A stretch of DNA of 64,000 nucleotides from Halobellus rarus. GTDB lineage: Archaea > Halobacteriota > Halobacteria > Halobacteriales > Haloferacaceae. A program made the position numbers and the translations under genes. A model generated the notes under the pieces. It saw only the letters and a list, made by a program, of their open reading frames with translations. It made no database searches and had not been told where the DNA came from. This document shows, one piece after another, positions 9,074 to 16,901 of this stretch; positions within the stretch are counted from its first letter, which is position 1, and each line of letters starts with the position of its first letter. The stretch lies in the NCBI RefSeq assembly GCF_024494595.1, contig NZ_JANHDI010000001.1:496001-560000 (forward strand). The letters are read 5' to 3'.

Positions 9074-9152
9074 GTCGCGATCCCGGGTGCGGCGATTCCA
9101 ACACGGTACCGCCGCGGCTGGACTTAAGTTCCGTGCCCGATTACGGACCCCT

Positions 9153-10328
9153 ATGCGAGGAATCCGTATCGGTAGCGCGTTCGGTATCCCGATCAAGCTC
9201 GATCTCACCTTCCTCATCGTTCTCCCCCTGTTCGCGTGGCTGATCGGTGCCGACGTCGGACAGCTCGCCGTCGTCGTCAACGACCTCTTCGGCTCGGCGA
9301 TCGACGCCGGCCCGCTCACGACGGGCTCGATGCAGTGGATTCTGGGCGCAGCGGCGGCGATCGGGCTGTTCGTCTGCGTCCTGCTCCACGAGTTCGGCCA
9401 CTCGCTGGTCGCGATGCGCTACGGTTACGAGATCGACTCGATCACGCTGTGGCTCTTCGGCGGGGTCGCGAGCTTCGCCGAGATGCCCGAAGACTGGAAG
9501 CAGGAGCTGGTGATCGCCATCGCCGGCCCCATCGTGAGCGTCGGGCTCGGCGTGCTCTCGTATCTCGCGTTTCTGGTGCTCCCCACGTCGCTCGACCCCG
9601 TGAAGTTCGTCCTCGGCTACCTCGCGCTGACGAACATCGTCCTCGCGGTGTTCAATATGCTGCCCGGCTTCCCGATGGACGGCGGTCGCGTCCTCCGCGC
9701 TCTTCTCGCGCGTACTCGTCCGCACGCGCGAGCGACCCAGATCGCCGCGGAGGTCGGGAAGGTCTTCGCCTTCCTCCTGGCCATCTTCGGGCTGTTCACC
9801 AACCTCTTCCTGATCGCGCTCGCCTTCTTCATCTACATCGGCGCCTCCTCGGAGGCCCAGCAGACGGTGATGAAGGCGGCGTTCCAGGACGTGACGGTCA
9901 GGGACGTGATGACGCCGCGGGAGGACTTAGACGTCGTGAGCGAGAACACCAGCGTCGCCGAGCTCCTCGAACGGATGTTCACGGAGCGACACACGGGCTA
10001 TCCGGTGATGCAGAACGGCCGGCTCGTCGGGATGGTGACGCTCGACGACGCCCGGTCGGTCAAGGAGGTCGAACGCGACGCCTACCGCGTCGGGGACGTG
10101 ATGTCGAACGAACTCACGACGATTTCGCCCGACGCGGACGCGATGACGGCCATCGAGGAGATGCAGCGGAACGACGTCGGCCGGCTTCCGGTCGTCGACG
10201 AGCGGGGCGAAATCGTCGGGCTCATCTCCCGCTCGGACCTGGTCAGGGCGTTCAACATCATCCAGTCCCGGGGTGCGCTCTCCTCGATCACGCCGACCGA
10301 CCGGTCCAGCCTCCCGAACGCTCGCTGA
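9153..10328 (+). CDS. site-2 protease (M50 family) with CBS pair
   Basis: A 391-residue intramembrane metalloprotease. The zinc site HEFGH lies near residue 79 and the second ligand motif NMLPGFPMDGG near 168, both inside hydrophobic helices. Two CBS domains follow at about 248-310 and 312-375, and probably sense adenosyl nucleotides and gate activity. Archaeal M50-CBS proteins of this size are well known but their substrates are mostly not identified. The ATG at 9153 begins MRGIRIGSAFGIPI, a typical start for the family; longer in-frame extensions overlap the helicase promoter region. Confidence 0.9.
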   Translation: MRGIRIGSAFGIPIKLDLTFLIVLPLFAWLIGADVGQLAVVVNDLFGSAIDAGPLTTGSMQWILGAAAAIGLFVCVLLHEFGHSLVAMRYGYEIDSITLWLFGGVASFAEMPEDWKQELVIAIAGPIVSVGLGVLSYLAFLVLPTSLDPVKFVLGYLALTNIVLAVFNMLPGFPMDGGRVLRALLARTRPHARATQIAAEVGKVFAFLLAIFGLFTNLFLIALAFFIYIGASSEAQQTVMKAAFQDVTVRDVMTPREDLDVVSENTSVAELLERMFTERHTGYPVMQNGRLVGMVTLDDARSVKEVERDAYRVGDVMSNELTTISPDADAMTAIEEMQRNDVGRLPVVDERGEIVGLISRSDLVRAFNIIQSRGALSSITPTDRSSLPNAR

Positions 10329-10361
10329 TTCGCCCGCGTTACTGTTTCCGTCGGGATCGAT

Positions 10362-11132
10362 TCAGCCGTCCGACTCCGCGGCTCTCTCTCCGGGACGTTC
10401 GGCACCGGCCTCGGCGAGCGAGACGTCCGCTGTCTCGCGGAGCCACGCGACGGCCTCCTCGAGGGCGGCCTCTTCGTCGCCGGTGAGTTTGATCCGGGTC
10501 TCGTCGGCGGCGCGGTTCGGATAGCTCCCGACGCGGACGCCGAACTCCTCGGCGACCTCGCCGAGCTGCGCGGCGAGCGCGCCCTCGGGCTCGGGCGAGT
10601 ACAGCGTCCGCGTCGCGACCGTCCCGCCGAACTCGCCGGCGACGTTCCCGAAGACCGCCTCCATCTCCTCGGGAATGCCCGGGAGGACGTACACGTTCTC
10701 GACGACACAGCCCGGTGCGAGCCCCTCGGGGTTCGGGATCGGCGTCGCCCCTTCGGGCATCGACGCGTACCACTCCGCCCGCAACTCGAAGTCGAGGTCG
10801 GGGTTCTCCGCGAAGATTCGATCCAGCGTCTCCTGCACGTCGGCCTCGGCGACGGGGTCGACGATCAGCTCGCGGTCCAGTCCGGCCGCGACGGCGGGCA
10901 TCGTGACGTCGTCGGGCGTGCCGCCGAGGCCGCCGGTGACGACGACGGCGTCGAAGCGCTCGCCCCACTCGCGGACGGTCTCGGCGACGACGCGCTCGTC
11001 GTCGGGGATCACGATGATCCGGGCGACGTCGACGCCGCGAGCGGTGAGTCGCTCGGAGAGCCACGTCGCGTTCGTGTTCTCGATGTCGCCCGCGAGGAGT
11101 TCGTTACCCACGGTGACGATCGCCGCGTTCAT
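10362..11132 (-). CDS. CinA/MoaB-like molybdopterin-binding domain protein
   Basis: A 256-residue cytoplasmic protein. Its N-terminal about 170 residues form a MoCF-type domain: TVGNELLAGDI at the start and the substrate loop GGLGGTPDDVT near residue 75. This matches the CinA N-terminal/COG1058 family, whose bacterial relatives hydrolyse NMN or ADP-ribose-type pyrophosphates; the C-terminal deamidase domain of full CinA is absent. The specific activity in archaea is uncertain. The start at ATG 11132 is chosen over an in-frame upstream ATG (11147) because the conserved strand begins right after it. It is convergent with the protease gene. Confidence 0.8.
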   Translation of the reverse strand: MNAAIVTVGNELLAGDIENTNATWLSERLTARGVDVARIIVIPDDERVVAETVREWGERFDAVVVTGGLGGTPDDVTMPAVAAGLDRELIVDPVAEADVQETLDRIFAENPDLDFELRAEWYASMPEGATPIPNPEGLAPGCVVENVYVLPGIPEEMEAVFGNVAGEFGGTVATRTLYSPEPEGALAAQLGEVAEEFGVRVGSYPNRAADETRIKLTGDEEAALEEAVAWLRETADVSLAEAGAERPGERAAESDG

Positions 11133-11259
11133 ACAGGCCTCTCGCACGCCGGCGATTTAAGCTCCTTCCCCCCGGCCCAGGCGATCGCTTCCCGCCCGCT
11201 CGCTCCGAACCGACGCCGAGAAGCGGAAAGTCCATATTCTGCGGCCCGTATCTCCGGGT

Positions 11260-11448
11260 ATGGGACTGTTCGATAGCACTCGCGTGCTCGCCGGGATCGC
11301 GCTCATGATCGTCGGGTCGCTGCTGCTCCTGCCGGCCATCCTTCCGACGGCCTCACAGATTTTCACCTACGCGCTCGTCCTGGGCGCGGGTCTGCTCACC
11401 TACGGGACGTGGCTCGTCGGGACGTCCGAAGGCTATCCGGCGGTCTGA
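11260..11448 (+). CDS. small two-helix membrane protein
   Basis: A 62-residue protein with two hydrophobic segments, about residues 9-27 and 34-52, and a short polar tail. No family is recognised, though haloarchaeal genomes hold many such short membrane proteins. It is likely real because third-position GC is high and an AT-containing box (CATATTCTG) lies about 25 bases before the ATG. No function can be offered. Confidence 0.6.
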   Translation: MGLFDSTRVLAGIALMIVGSLLLLPAILPTASQIFTYALVLGAGLLTYGTWLVGTSEGYPAV

Positions 11449-11549
11449 AGCGGGGATTCGTTTTCTGCGCGGCTGCGGAGTCGGAAGCGCATCTGGTCAC
11501 TAACGCAATTGCGAAAAGAAAATCGAGATCGAGACGTCAGGCCACCCGG

Positions 11550-11987
11550 TTATTCGTTCGGTGCGGTGGACTGACTCAGCGTCGCGGAGCTCTCGCCATT
11601 CTGGGAGGTCCAGACGACGCGGATCGTTTGCCCGTTCCAGTCAGTGTTATCGAACGTGGCACTGGTGCCAGCGGACACGGTTTCACCGTTATCATCTATC
11701 TCACTTGTGTTGGTCCAGACTTCCGGTCCGTTGCTATGTCCGGTCGTGTTCAATTGTGCGGCTTCGACGGAGTCGCCCGATTCGTGGGTGATTGTTATAT
11801 TATCATTATCTGTGTCGTGATCGAAGCCGAAACTGGCTTGCGGCGCGCTCTGATTGATCCCCTGCCCGAGGTTCAGTACGAACGTGCCGATGACGGCCGC
11901 GAGGATGACCGTAATCGCGACCATCAGGATGACACCGATGACCGGCGAGACGGCGTCGTCGTCAGTGAAGAACTCTGTGAGTCTCAT
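11550..11987 (-). CDS. type IV pilin, paralogue B
   Basis: A 145-residue prepilin. A short charged leader ([11 protein letters not shown]) is followed by the haloarchaeal pilin core [19 protein letters not shown]; the expected cleavage by the prepilin peptidase PibD is just before Ala12. A roughly 110-residue Ser/Thr/Asn-rich head with several N-x-S/T sites, possible N-glycosylation points, follows. These pilins form adhesion or biofilm pili. It lies 3 bases downstream of a close paralogue on the same strand, so the two are probably one transcript from the promoter near 12.55 kb. Confidence 0.9.
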   Translation of the reverse strand: MRLTEFFTDDDAVSPVIGVILMVAITVILAAVIGTFVLNLGQGINQSAPQASFGFDHDTDNDNITITHESGDSVEAAQLNTTGHSNGPEVWTNTSEIDDNGETVSAGTSATFDNTDWNGQTIRVVWTSQNGESSATLSQSTAPNE

Positions 11988-11990
11988 AGT

Positions 11991-12425
11991 TTATGATCCC
12001 CCTGGTGCGGTGGATTGGCTCAGCGTTGCGGAGGATTCACCGTTCTGAGAGGACCAGACGACGCGGATGGTCTCCCCATTGAAATCTCCCCCGGCTGGGT
12101 TCTTATTGATCGAAGTTCCAGCATTCACTGTTCCCTGAGCGGTCCAATTCTGGGAACTGGTCTCCCAGCCGCCTCCACCTCTGGTAGTGTTCAATTGATT
12201 GCCCTCAATCGAATCACCAGACTGATGCGTGATCGTGACGTCCGTTGTCCCGTTGTAATCGAAGCCGAAACTGGCCTGCGGTGCGCTCTGATTGATCCCC
12301 TGGCCGAGATTCAGCACGAACGTGCCGATGACGGCCGCGAGGATGACCGTGATCGCGACCATCAGGATGACACCGATGACCGGTGACACGGCTGAATCGT
12401 CCGTGAACAGTTGCTTGAGTTTCAT
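11991..12425 (-). CDS. type IV pilin, paralogue A
   Basis: A 144-residue prepilin with leader MKLKQLFTDDS and the same core [19 protein letters not shown]. The hydrophobic helix is essentially identical to the downstream copy. The two heads share their end ([14 protein letters not shown]) but differ in the middle, so the pair is a tandem duplication with diverged surface parts. Secretion and assembly genes (pilB, pilC) are not in this window. It is the first gene of the pair behind an AT-rich intergenic region. Confidence 0.9.
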   Translation of the reverse strand: MKLKQLFTDDSAVSPVIGVILMVAITVILAAVIGTFVLNLGQGINQSAPQASFGFDYNGTTDVTITHQSGDSIEGNQLNTTRGGGGWETSSQNWTAQGTVNAGTSINKNPAGGDFNGETIRVVWSSQNGESSATLSQSTAPGGS

Positions 12426-12546
12426 ATTTGAACCTTGGATGCCATCCCACGACAGGGCGGTTCGTCTCCCCTCCCCCCCAGTTCGCGTATCGCCCGGATT
12501 CGCGAGTTCGTCGTGAGACGCCTACTTGGGGCTTACCAATACCCTC

Positions 12547-12588
12547 TAATAAACCTACTGTCCTAATTATCAATTTTAATAACAGTAG
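12547..12588 (-). promoter_or_regulatory. pilin promoter with inverted repeat
   Basis: The AT-rich stretch upstream of the pilin pair contains an exact inverted repeat, CTACTGT (12555-12561) and ACAGTAG (12582-12588), around a 20-base AT core. TATA-like TTTATTA (minus strand, 12547-12553) touches it. It is more than 120 bases from the start codon, so an untranslated leader would exist. A regulator-binding role is inference. Confidence 0.4.
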
Positions 12589-12660
12589 AGGCGCTCACGC
12601 CCCGGATTAGGTTTCTGCGTTGAAATCAATACGAGTCCGTGGGGTCGATTCTACAGCCGC

Positions 12661-12975
12661 TCACTCGTCGTTACTGCGTGCCGGTCGGCCGAGTCGCGCT
12701 TCGACGGCCTCCACCTTCTCGCCCGCGTGCGCGCTGCTCGTTCGTTTGTCGTCGATCTTCAGCACCGTGCTCACTCGGTCGGCGTCGACGGCACGGTGGG
12801 CCGCTTCGGCGGCCGCGAAGAGCGTCCCGACGTCGTCGGCCTTGATCACGGTCCCCATCGGGTTCGTCTCGTAGGACACGTCGAACCCCTCCAACGCGTC
12901 GACGGCTTTGGCGACCTCTTCGGCCATACTCCCCTCGATCACGGGCGCGACGCTCAGTAGTGCGACGACGGTCAT
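12661..12975 (-). CDS. MTH1187/YkoF-like thiamine-binding protein (DUF77)
   Basis: A 104-residue protein beginning MTVVALLSVAPVIEGSM. The pattern of a hydrophobic beta strand, then SMAEEVAKAV, then YETNPMGTVIKAD, is that of the MTH1187/YkoF ferredoxin-like family, small proteins that bind thiamine-type molecules. ATG 12975 is chosen; ATG 12981 and 13002 are in frame but add no conserved sequence. The role may be binding or sensing of thiamine precursors; no thiamine genes are adjacent. Confidence 0.8.
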   Translation of the reverse strand: MTVVALLSVAPVIEGSMAEEVAKAVDALEGFDVSYETNPMGTVIKADDVGTLFAAAEAAHRAVDADRVSTVLKIDDKRTSSAHAGEKVEAVEARLGRPARSNDE

Positions 12976-13026
12976 ACGCATCGATTCGACGCCGGGGCGC
13001 AAAACGCTTGCTCGACGCGGAGCGGT

Positions 13027-13077
13027 CCGCCACGAGATGTGGCGGGCCGTTGGAGGGCCGGCGTCAGTACGCCGGCC
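13027..13077 (-). terminator. two tandem GC hairpins at the end of the CBS gene
   Basis: CCGCCAC/GTGGCGG (13027-13045, 5-base loop) and GGCCGGCG/CGCCGGCC (13056-13077, 6-base loop) are perfect stems. The second spans the stop codon of the CBS gene. No U-run follows on either strand, so a transcript-end or processing role is a guess. Confidence 0.4.
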
Positions 13078-13483
13078 GCTGCGCCCGGATGATCTCTGCG
13101 AGCTTCTGTTGCTCGTCGGCGAGCAGTTCGGTCAGATCGTCGGCGGTGATGATCCCGACCAGCGAATCGCCGTCTCGGACGGGCAGGCGTCGGATCCCGC
13201 GTTCGCTCATCAGCTCGGCCGCCTCGTAGAACCCGGCACCGCGGTCGATGAAACACAGGTCTCCGCTCATCACGTCCGCGGCCGTCTGCGTCGCGGGATC
13301 GACGTCGGCCCCGAGGATGCGCACCGCGAGGTCCCGGTCGGTGACGATCCCGACCGGCGTCTCGCCGTCGGTGATCACGATGCTTCCCACGTCCTCGTCT
13401 CGCATCGCGGTCGCGAGCGCGGCGACCGACGTGTCGCGGTCGGCCGTTACGACGTCGCTGCGGGCTAAGTCTTCGATTGGCAT
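13064..13483 (-). CDS. CBS-domain protein
   Basis: A 139-residue protein made of one Bateman module. CBS1 spans about residues 8-62 (DTSVAALATAMRDEDVGSIVI, then TPVGIVTDRD) and CBS2 about 72-125 (GAGFYEAAELMSERGIRRLPV, then LVGIITADD). Such stand-alone pairs bind AMP, ATP or SAM and modulate partner enzymes. The partner is not shown by context. The ATG at 13483 has an AT-rich box about 25-30 bases upstream only weakly, so its promoter is not called. Confidence 0.9.
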   Translation of the reverse strand: MPIEDLARSDVVTADRDTSVAALATAMRDEDVGSIVITDGETPVGIVTDRDLAVRILGADVDPATQTAADVMSGDLCFIDRGAGFYEAAELMSERGIRRLPVRDGDSLVGIITADDLTELLADEQQKLAEIIRAQRPAY

Positions 13484-13581
13484 TGGCTCTCACCGCGTGC
13501 ACCAACACGCTCGGACAGCAAGTCTCCCGATCGTTCTTCTAACTTGTTGGGAATTAGAAAAGAAATTATATGACGACGTCG

Positions 13582-14742
13582 TTAGAGAGGTTCACCGACC
13601 TCGTCGCCGGCCTCCGGTGTCCGACCTTCGTCTGGCTCGGCCGTCTCGTTCTGCTGCCCACTTGTCGCCCTCTGAGACCGGTTCACCTCCTTCTCCGGAT
13701 CGAGGAGCGGGGGGAGCGCCGTGTCCGCGAACGTCAACCCGACCACGAGGATTATCGGCGCGAAAAAGAGGCCGTAGAAGCCGAGAACCACCGGCCCGAG
13801 GGTGTACGCGAGCATCAACAGACCGACGTGCGTCCGCTTGCCGGACAGCAGCGGACGAAGCACCAGGTCGGGGATCGTGTCGACGACGACGACGGCGACG
13901 ACGAAGAACGCCCCGACGTACGCCAGGTTCGCGGGGTCGCCGCCGAGGACGATCGGAACCGCGGTGATCAGAGTTACCGGGATGTAGACGATCTTCATCC
14001 CGACCACGGGAATCAGGCTCGCGATCCCCGTAAGTGCGCCTGCGAGGGCGGGATACGGAACTTCGGCGGCGGCGGGGACGAACGTGTTGTAGACGCTGAA
14101 CGAGCCGATGGCGATCAGCGAGATGGCGAGGACGTTCAGGAGGTTACCGAACAGGACCGCCTCGAGTTCCTCGTCGACGGCGTCGAGGTACTCTCGGACG
14201 ATCGCGTCCTCGCCGAAGTCGTGCAGCCACGCTCTGACCCGGTCGCCGTCGACCAGCAGATAGTACGTGACGATCACGACGATGAACATGTTCAGGAAGA
14301 ACCCCGAGACCAGCGTAGTCAGGAACTCCGCGTGCTGGGTCGCGAAGTCGATAAAGGGTGCCAGATCGCCCGACTGATACGCGTCGTAGAGCCCCTGAAC
14401 GGTGAACTCGGGAATCTCGTTGATTCCGCCGAACCACTCGAGGTTCTCGCTGGCGACGTCGACTAGGGCGTAGTCCTTGATGAACTGCCGCGCCTCGATG
14501 ATGAGGAGGACCGTCGCGTAACTGACGAGTAGTATCAGCGGGACCGCGAGCGACGACATCACGATGACGGCCCGAACGTTCGCAGGCAGGTGGAATCGCT
14601 TGAGGGACTGGTGATACCGCCGAGTGGAGTAGTACAGGAACACCGAGACCGTCAGCGGGGCGATGAACTGGTAGGCGAGAAAGCCGATGACGATGGCGAC
14701 GAGGATACCGAAGAGGGCGACGGCGAAGCGGTTTCCGTTCAT
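13582..14742 (-). CDS. AI-2E family transporter (UPF0118)
   Basis: A 386-residue membrane protein with the AI-2E/PerM layout: two N-terminal helices, an amphipathic middle region (about 70-150), then five to six helices to about 340, and a charged 40-residue tail. Motifs near FLNMFIVVIVTYYLLVDG and GSFSVYNTF are characteristic positions. Family members include AI-2 exporters and Na+/H+ antiporters, so function is open. Start ATG 14742 is preferred to GTG 14760; a TATA-like box TAAAATATAG (plus-strand view, 14771-14780) lies about 30-38 bases upstream. Confidence 0.8.
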   Translation of the reverse strand: MNGNRFAVALFGILVAIVIGFLAYQFIAPLTVSVFLYYSTRRYHQSLKRFHLPANVRAVIVMSSLAVPLILLVSYATVLLIIEARQFIKDYALVDVASENLEWFGGINEIPEFTVQGLYDAYQSGDLAPFIDFATQHAEFLTTLVSGFFLNMFIVVIVTYYLLVDGDRVRAWLHDFGEDAIVREYLDAVDEELEAVLFGNLLNVLAISLIAIGSFSVYNTFVPAAAEVPYPALAGALTGIASLIPVVGMKIVYIPVTLITAVPIVLGGDPANLAYVGAFFVVAVVVVDTIPDLVLRPLLSGKRTHVGLLMLAYTLGPVVLGFYGLFFAPIILVVGLTFADTALPPLLDPEKEVNRSQRATSGQQNETAEPDEGRTPEAGDEVGEPL

Positions 14743-14828
14743 ACGCGTTGACGTTTTCACGGTTCGGTACTAAAATATAGCTCTGTGGGACGCGGCAGGT
14801 TCCCGGCACTGACCGGAGGCGGAAAGAC

Positions 14829-14838
14829 ATTTATTTCG
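14829..14838 (+). promoter_or_regulatory. TATA-like box of the Yip1-like gene
   Basis: The AT-rich motif ATTTATTTCG lies 25-34 bases before the ATG at 14863, the spacing expected for a leaderless archaeal transcript. Confidence 0.5.
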
Positions 14839-14862
14839 GATTCGGACTAGCGGTTAGATGGA

Positions 14863-15597
14863 ATGGTCCCCCTCGTTCGCCCCCTCCGACAGCTCGCCCT
14901 GTCGCCGACGCGGTTCTTCGAGGAACGGCCGCCGTCGGACACGCTGCCGGTCGCTGCCGGGCTGGTCGTGCTCTTCGCGGTCGGCCTCACCGTCGCCCTG
15001 CTTCTCGTCGGCTCGATGCTCGCTGGCGCGGTCGACGCCACGGTCACGATGGACAATCCCGAGCGTCCGCCCGATTTCGTCTGCGAACAGCACGCGGACG
15101 ACCCCGATTCGTCGTTCGAAGAGCGGTGTGACGAACCCGAAACGATCGAACGCGACGCGGGAAAACTGATCCGAGAGGCCGTCACCGACTACCTCTGGAT
15201 CGGAATCGCCGGCCCGTTCGTCCTTTGGGTCCTCGGGACCGTCGTCCTGTTCGCCGGCGGGCGGCTCGCGGCCGGCGATCCCTCCCTCGCCGGCACGGCC
15301 GCGCTCGCCGGCTGGGCGGCGCTCCCCGAATTCCTGCGAGTCATCGCTGGCCTCGCCGGACTCTGGTACGTCCTCCGGGACCTCACGATCACGAATCCCG
15401 AGCGCGGAGCCGACGTTCTGGAGACGGCGATGGCCTCCGTCGAGCCCGCCATTCTTGCGGCCTCCGTGCTCACGCTCGGCTGGCAGTGGTCGATTCTCTC
15501 CGCCGGGCTCAGTGAGGACGCAGACATCTCACGCGGGGCCGCCGCCGTCGCCGTCGGCGTTCCGCTCGTGATCTTCTTCGTGCTGGGAGCGTTGTGA
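14863..15597 (+). CDS. Yip1-domain membrane protein
   Basis: A 244-residue protein starting with a Yip1-like amphipathic motif (LRQLALSPTRFFEERPP), then five hydrophobic segments at about 28-50, 110-130, 145-165, 180-200 and 220-242. An acidic external loop between segments 1 and 2 contains two Cys (about residues 70 and 86). Haloarchaeal Yip1 proteins are of unknown function. The gene stands alone, transcribed away from the AI-2E gene and followed by strong hairpins. Confidence 0.75.
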   Translation: MVPLVRPLRQLALSPTRFFEERPPSDTLPVAAGLVVLFAVGLTVALLLVGSMLAGAVDATVTMDNPERPPDFVCEQHADDPDSSFEERCDEPETIERDAGKLIREAVTDYLWIGIAGPFVLWVLGTVVLFAGGRLAAGDPSLAGTAALAGWAALPEFLRVIAGLAGLWYVLRDLTITNPERGADVLETAMASVEPAILAASVLTLGWQWSILSAGLSEDADISRGAAAVAVGVPLVIFFVLGAL

Positions 15598-15662
15598 GTG
15601 TCTCCGGTGGAGAACAAAGCACACTGATGTTTACTGACTGGACAACAATTCCAGCAATAGTA

Positions 15663-15700
15663 CCGCGAGGCGAGCAAAGCGAGCCTCGCGGCTCTTTTTC
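15663..15700 (+). terminator. hairpin plus T-run after the Yip1-like gene
   Basis: CCGCGAGGC (15663-15671) and GCCTCGCGG (15683-15691) form a perfect 9-bp stem with an 11-base loop, followed by CTCTTTTTC. It looks like a hairpin-plus-T terminator about 65 bases after the stop codon. Archaeal termination mainly uses the T-run, so the stem may have another role. Confidence 0.5.
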
Positions 15701-15722
15701 CCTCCAGGTTTTTGCGCCGAGT

Positions 15723-15739
15723 GGTTCGCGAAGCGAACC
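15723..15739. repeat. short perfect hairpin
   Basis: GGTTCGC and GCGAACC pair exactly with a 3-base loop, just before tRNA-Gly. Its role is unknown; with the neighbouring stem it forms a two-hairpin block between a coding gene and a tRNA. Confidence 0.4.
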
Positions 15740-15760
15740 CGAGGCGGAAAAAGGTGGAAG

Positions 15761-15831
15761 TGCGCTGGCTGGGATTTGAACCCAGGTTGTGACCATGGCA
15801 AGGTCACGTGATACCACTACACTACCAGCGC
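15761..15831 (-). tRNA. tRNA-Gly (anticodon GCC)
   Basis: A complete 71-base cloverleaf on the minus strand: acceptor GCGCTGG/CCAGCGC plus discriminator A, anticodon stem TGACC/GGTCA with loop TTGCCAT and anticodon GCC, T-arm with GGTTCAAATCC. There is no intron and no encoded CCA. Confidence 0.95.
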
Positions 15832-16000
15832 GTGTGTGGTCTGCGTCTGCATTTTCGAGAAGACGGGATTCGTAAATAAGACTTGCGAATCGGGGAGAAA
15901 AACCGCCGGATGGCGTGGGGCAATCTACCACGGGGCGACGGACCACGAAACCGCCGCGGACGGCCGTGTGAACGGCTCACAGCCCCCGCTAGCTTTCGCT

Positions 16001-16012
16001 ACTCTTTTAGGG
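16001..16012 (+). promoter_or_regulatory. candidate promoter of the ribosomal superoperon
   Basis: ACTCTTTTAGGG is the best TATA-like box before the first gene of the ribosomal block, 52-63 bases ahead of its ATG. If used, the mRNA would have a leader of about 25-30 bases. This is inferred from composition and spacing only. Confidence 0.35.
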
Positions 16013-16063
16013 TCCGCTCCGGTATCGGAAGTACAGTCTAGACGTGACGCTGAAGGGACCGGT

Positions 16064-16897
16064 ATGACGCTGACCGTACTCGTGCCGTCCTCTCTCGTCC
16101 GGGAGGCCGAGGACAAACGCGAGGCAACTCGCAAACTCGGCTACGTCGCCCGCGCGGCGACGGTGTTCCGGGCGGATCGGCTCGTCGTCTTCCCCGACCG
16201 GGAGGGCGAACGACGCTGGGGGGGCGAGTTCGTCGCAACGGTACTGCGATACGCCGCCACGCCCCCACACCTCCGAAAGGATCTGTGGGGGCGACGCGAC
16301 GAACTCGAGTACGTCGGGGTTCTACCGCCCCTCCGCGTCCCGTCTATGACCGGCTCCGAATCAGACGGTTCGGGGTCGTTAACACAGGGAATCGTGACCG
16401 AGGTCGGACCTGACGGCCGCGTTCGGGTCAATTGCGAACTGCAACACCCGGTCTCGCTCCTCGCGCCTCCGTCGATGGAGGTCGAGGAGGGGACGCGCGT
16501 CGCCATCAGGATCTCTTCGCGAGAACCGGTCCGTGCGCGGATCGTCGACGAGCCCGTTCCGGGCTTCGACGTGTCCCGCACGGACCTCGAGGAAGCACTC
16601 GGCCGCGCCGACGCGGGCGTCGCGATCGCGACGTCCCGCCACGGCGAAGCGCTGACCACCTCGTGGCTGCCGCAGCTCGCCTCGCGCGTCGAGCGCGAGG
16701 GCGCGACAGTCGCGTTCGGGTCGCCCGGTCGTGGGCTTCCGGCCATCCTCGGCGTCGACGTCGAGGATGCGGTCGAACCCGCAGACGGTCCGGGGTTCGA
16801 TCTCTGGCTGAATACGATTCCGCGACAGGGCAGCGAGGTGGTGCGAACCGAGGAAGCGTTGTTCGCCTCCCTCTCGCCCCTGACACTCACGGAGTGA
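16064..16897 (+). CDS. SPOUT-fold RNA methyltransferase-like protein (DUF171)
   Basis: A 277-residue protein beginning MTLTVLVPSSLVREAED. A Rossmann-like start, an internal OB-like insert (about residues 85-165, GIVTEVGPDGRVRVN) and a C-terminal part with VAFGSPGRGLPAIL are typical of the DUF171/COG2106 SPOUT family. Relatives methylate rRNA or act on ribosome precursors. This gene precedes rpl3 in archaeal S10 clusters and ends 4 bases before it, so a ribosome-assembly role fits. The ATG at 16064 was chosen over a long in-frame extension to 15836 that would overlap the tRNA promoter. Confidence 0.8.
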   Translation: MTLTVLVPSSLVREAEDKREATRKLGYVARAATVFRADRLVVFPDREGERRWGGEFVATVLRYAATPPHLRKDLWGRRDELEYVGVLPPLRVPSMTGSESDGSGSLTQGIVTEVGPDGRVRVNCELQHPVSLLAPPSMEVEEGTRVAIRISSREPVRARIVDEPVPGFDVSRTDLEEALGRADAGVAIATSRHGEALTTSWLPQLASRVEREGATVAFGSPGRGLPAILGVDVEDAVEPADGPGFDLWLNTIPRQGSEVVRTEEALFASLSPLTLTE

Positions 16898-16901
16898 ACA
16901 C

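Noticed and set aside
5630-9127. 1165-residue plus-strand frame opposite the SLC13 and helicase genes
   Set aside because: It runs antisense to two well-supported genes and its translation is low-complexity Arg/Asp/Glu-rich, the normal shadow in GC-rich haloarchaeal DNA.
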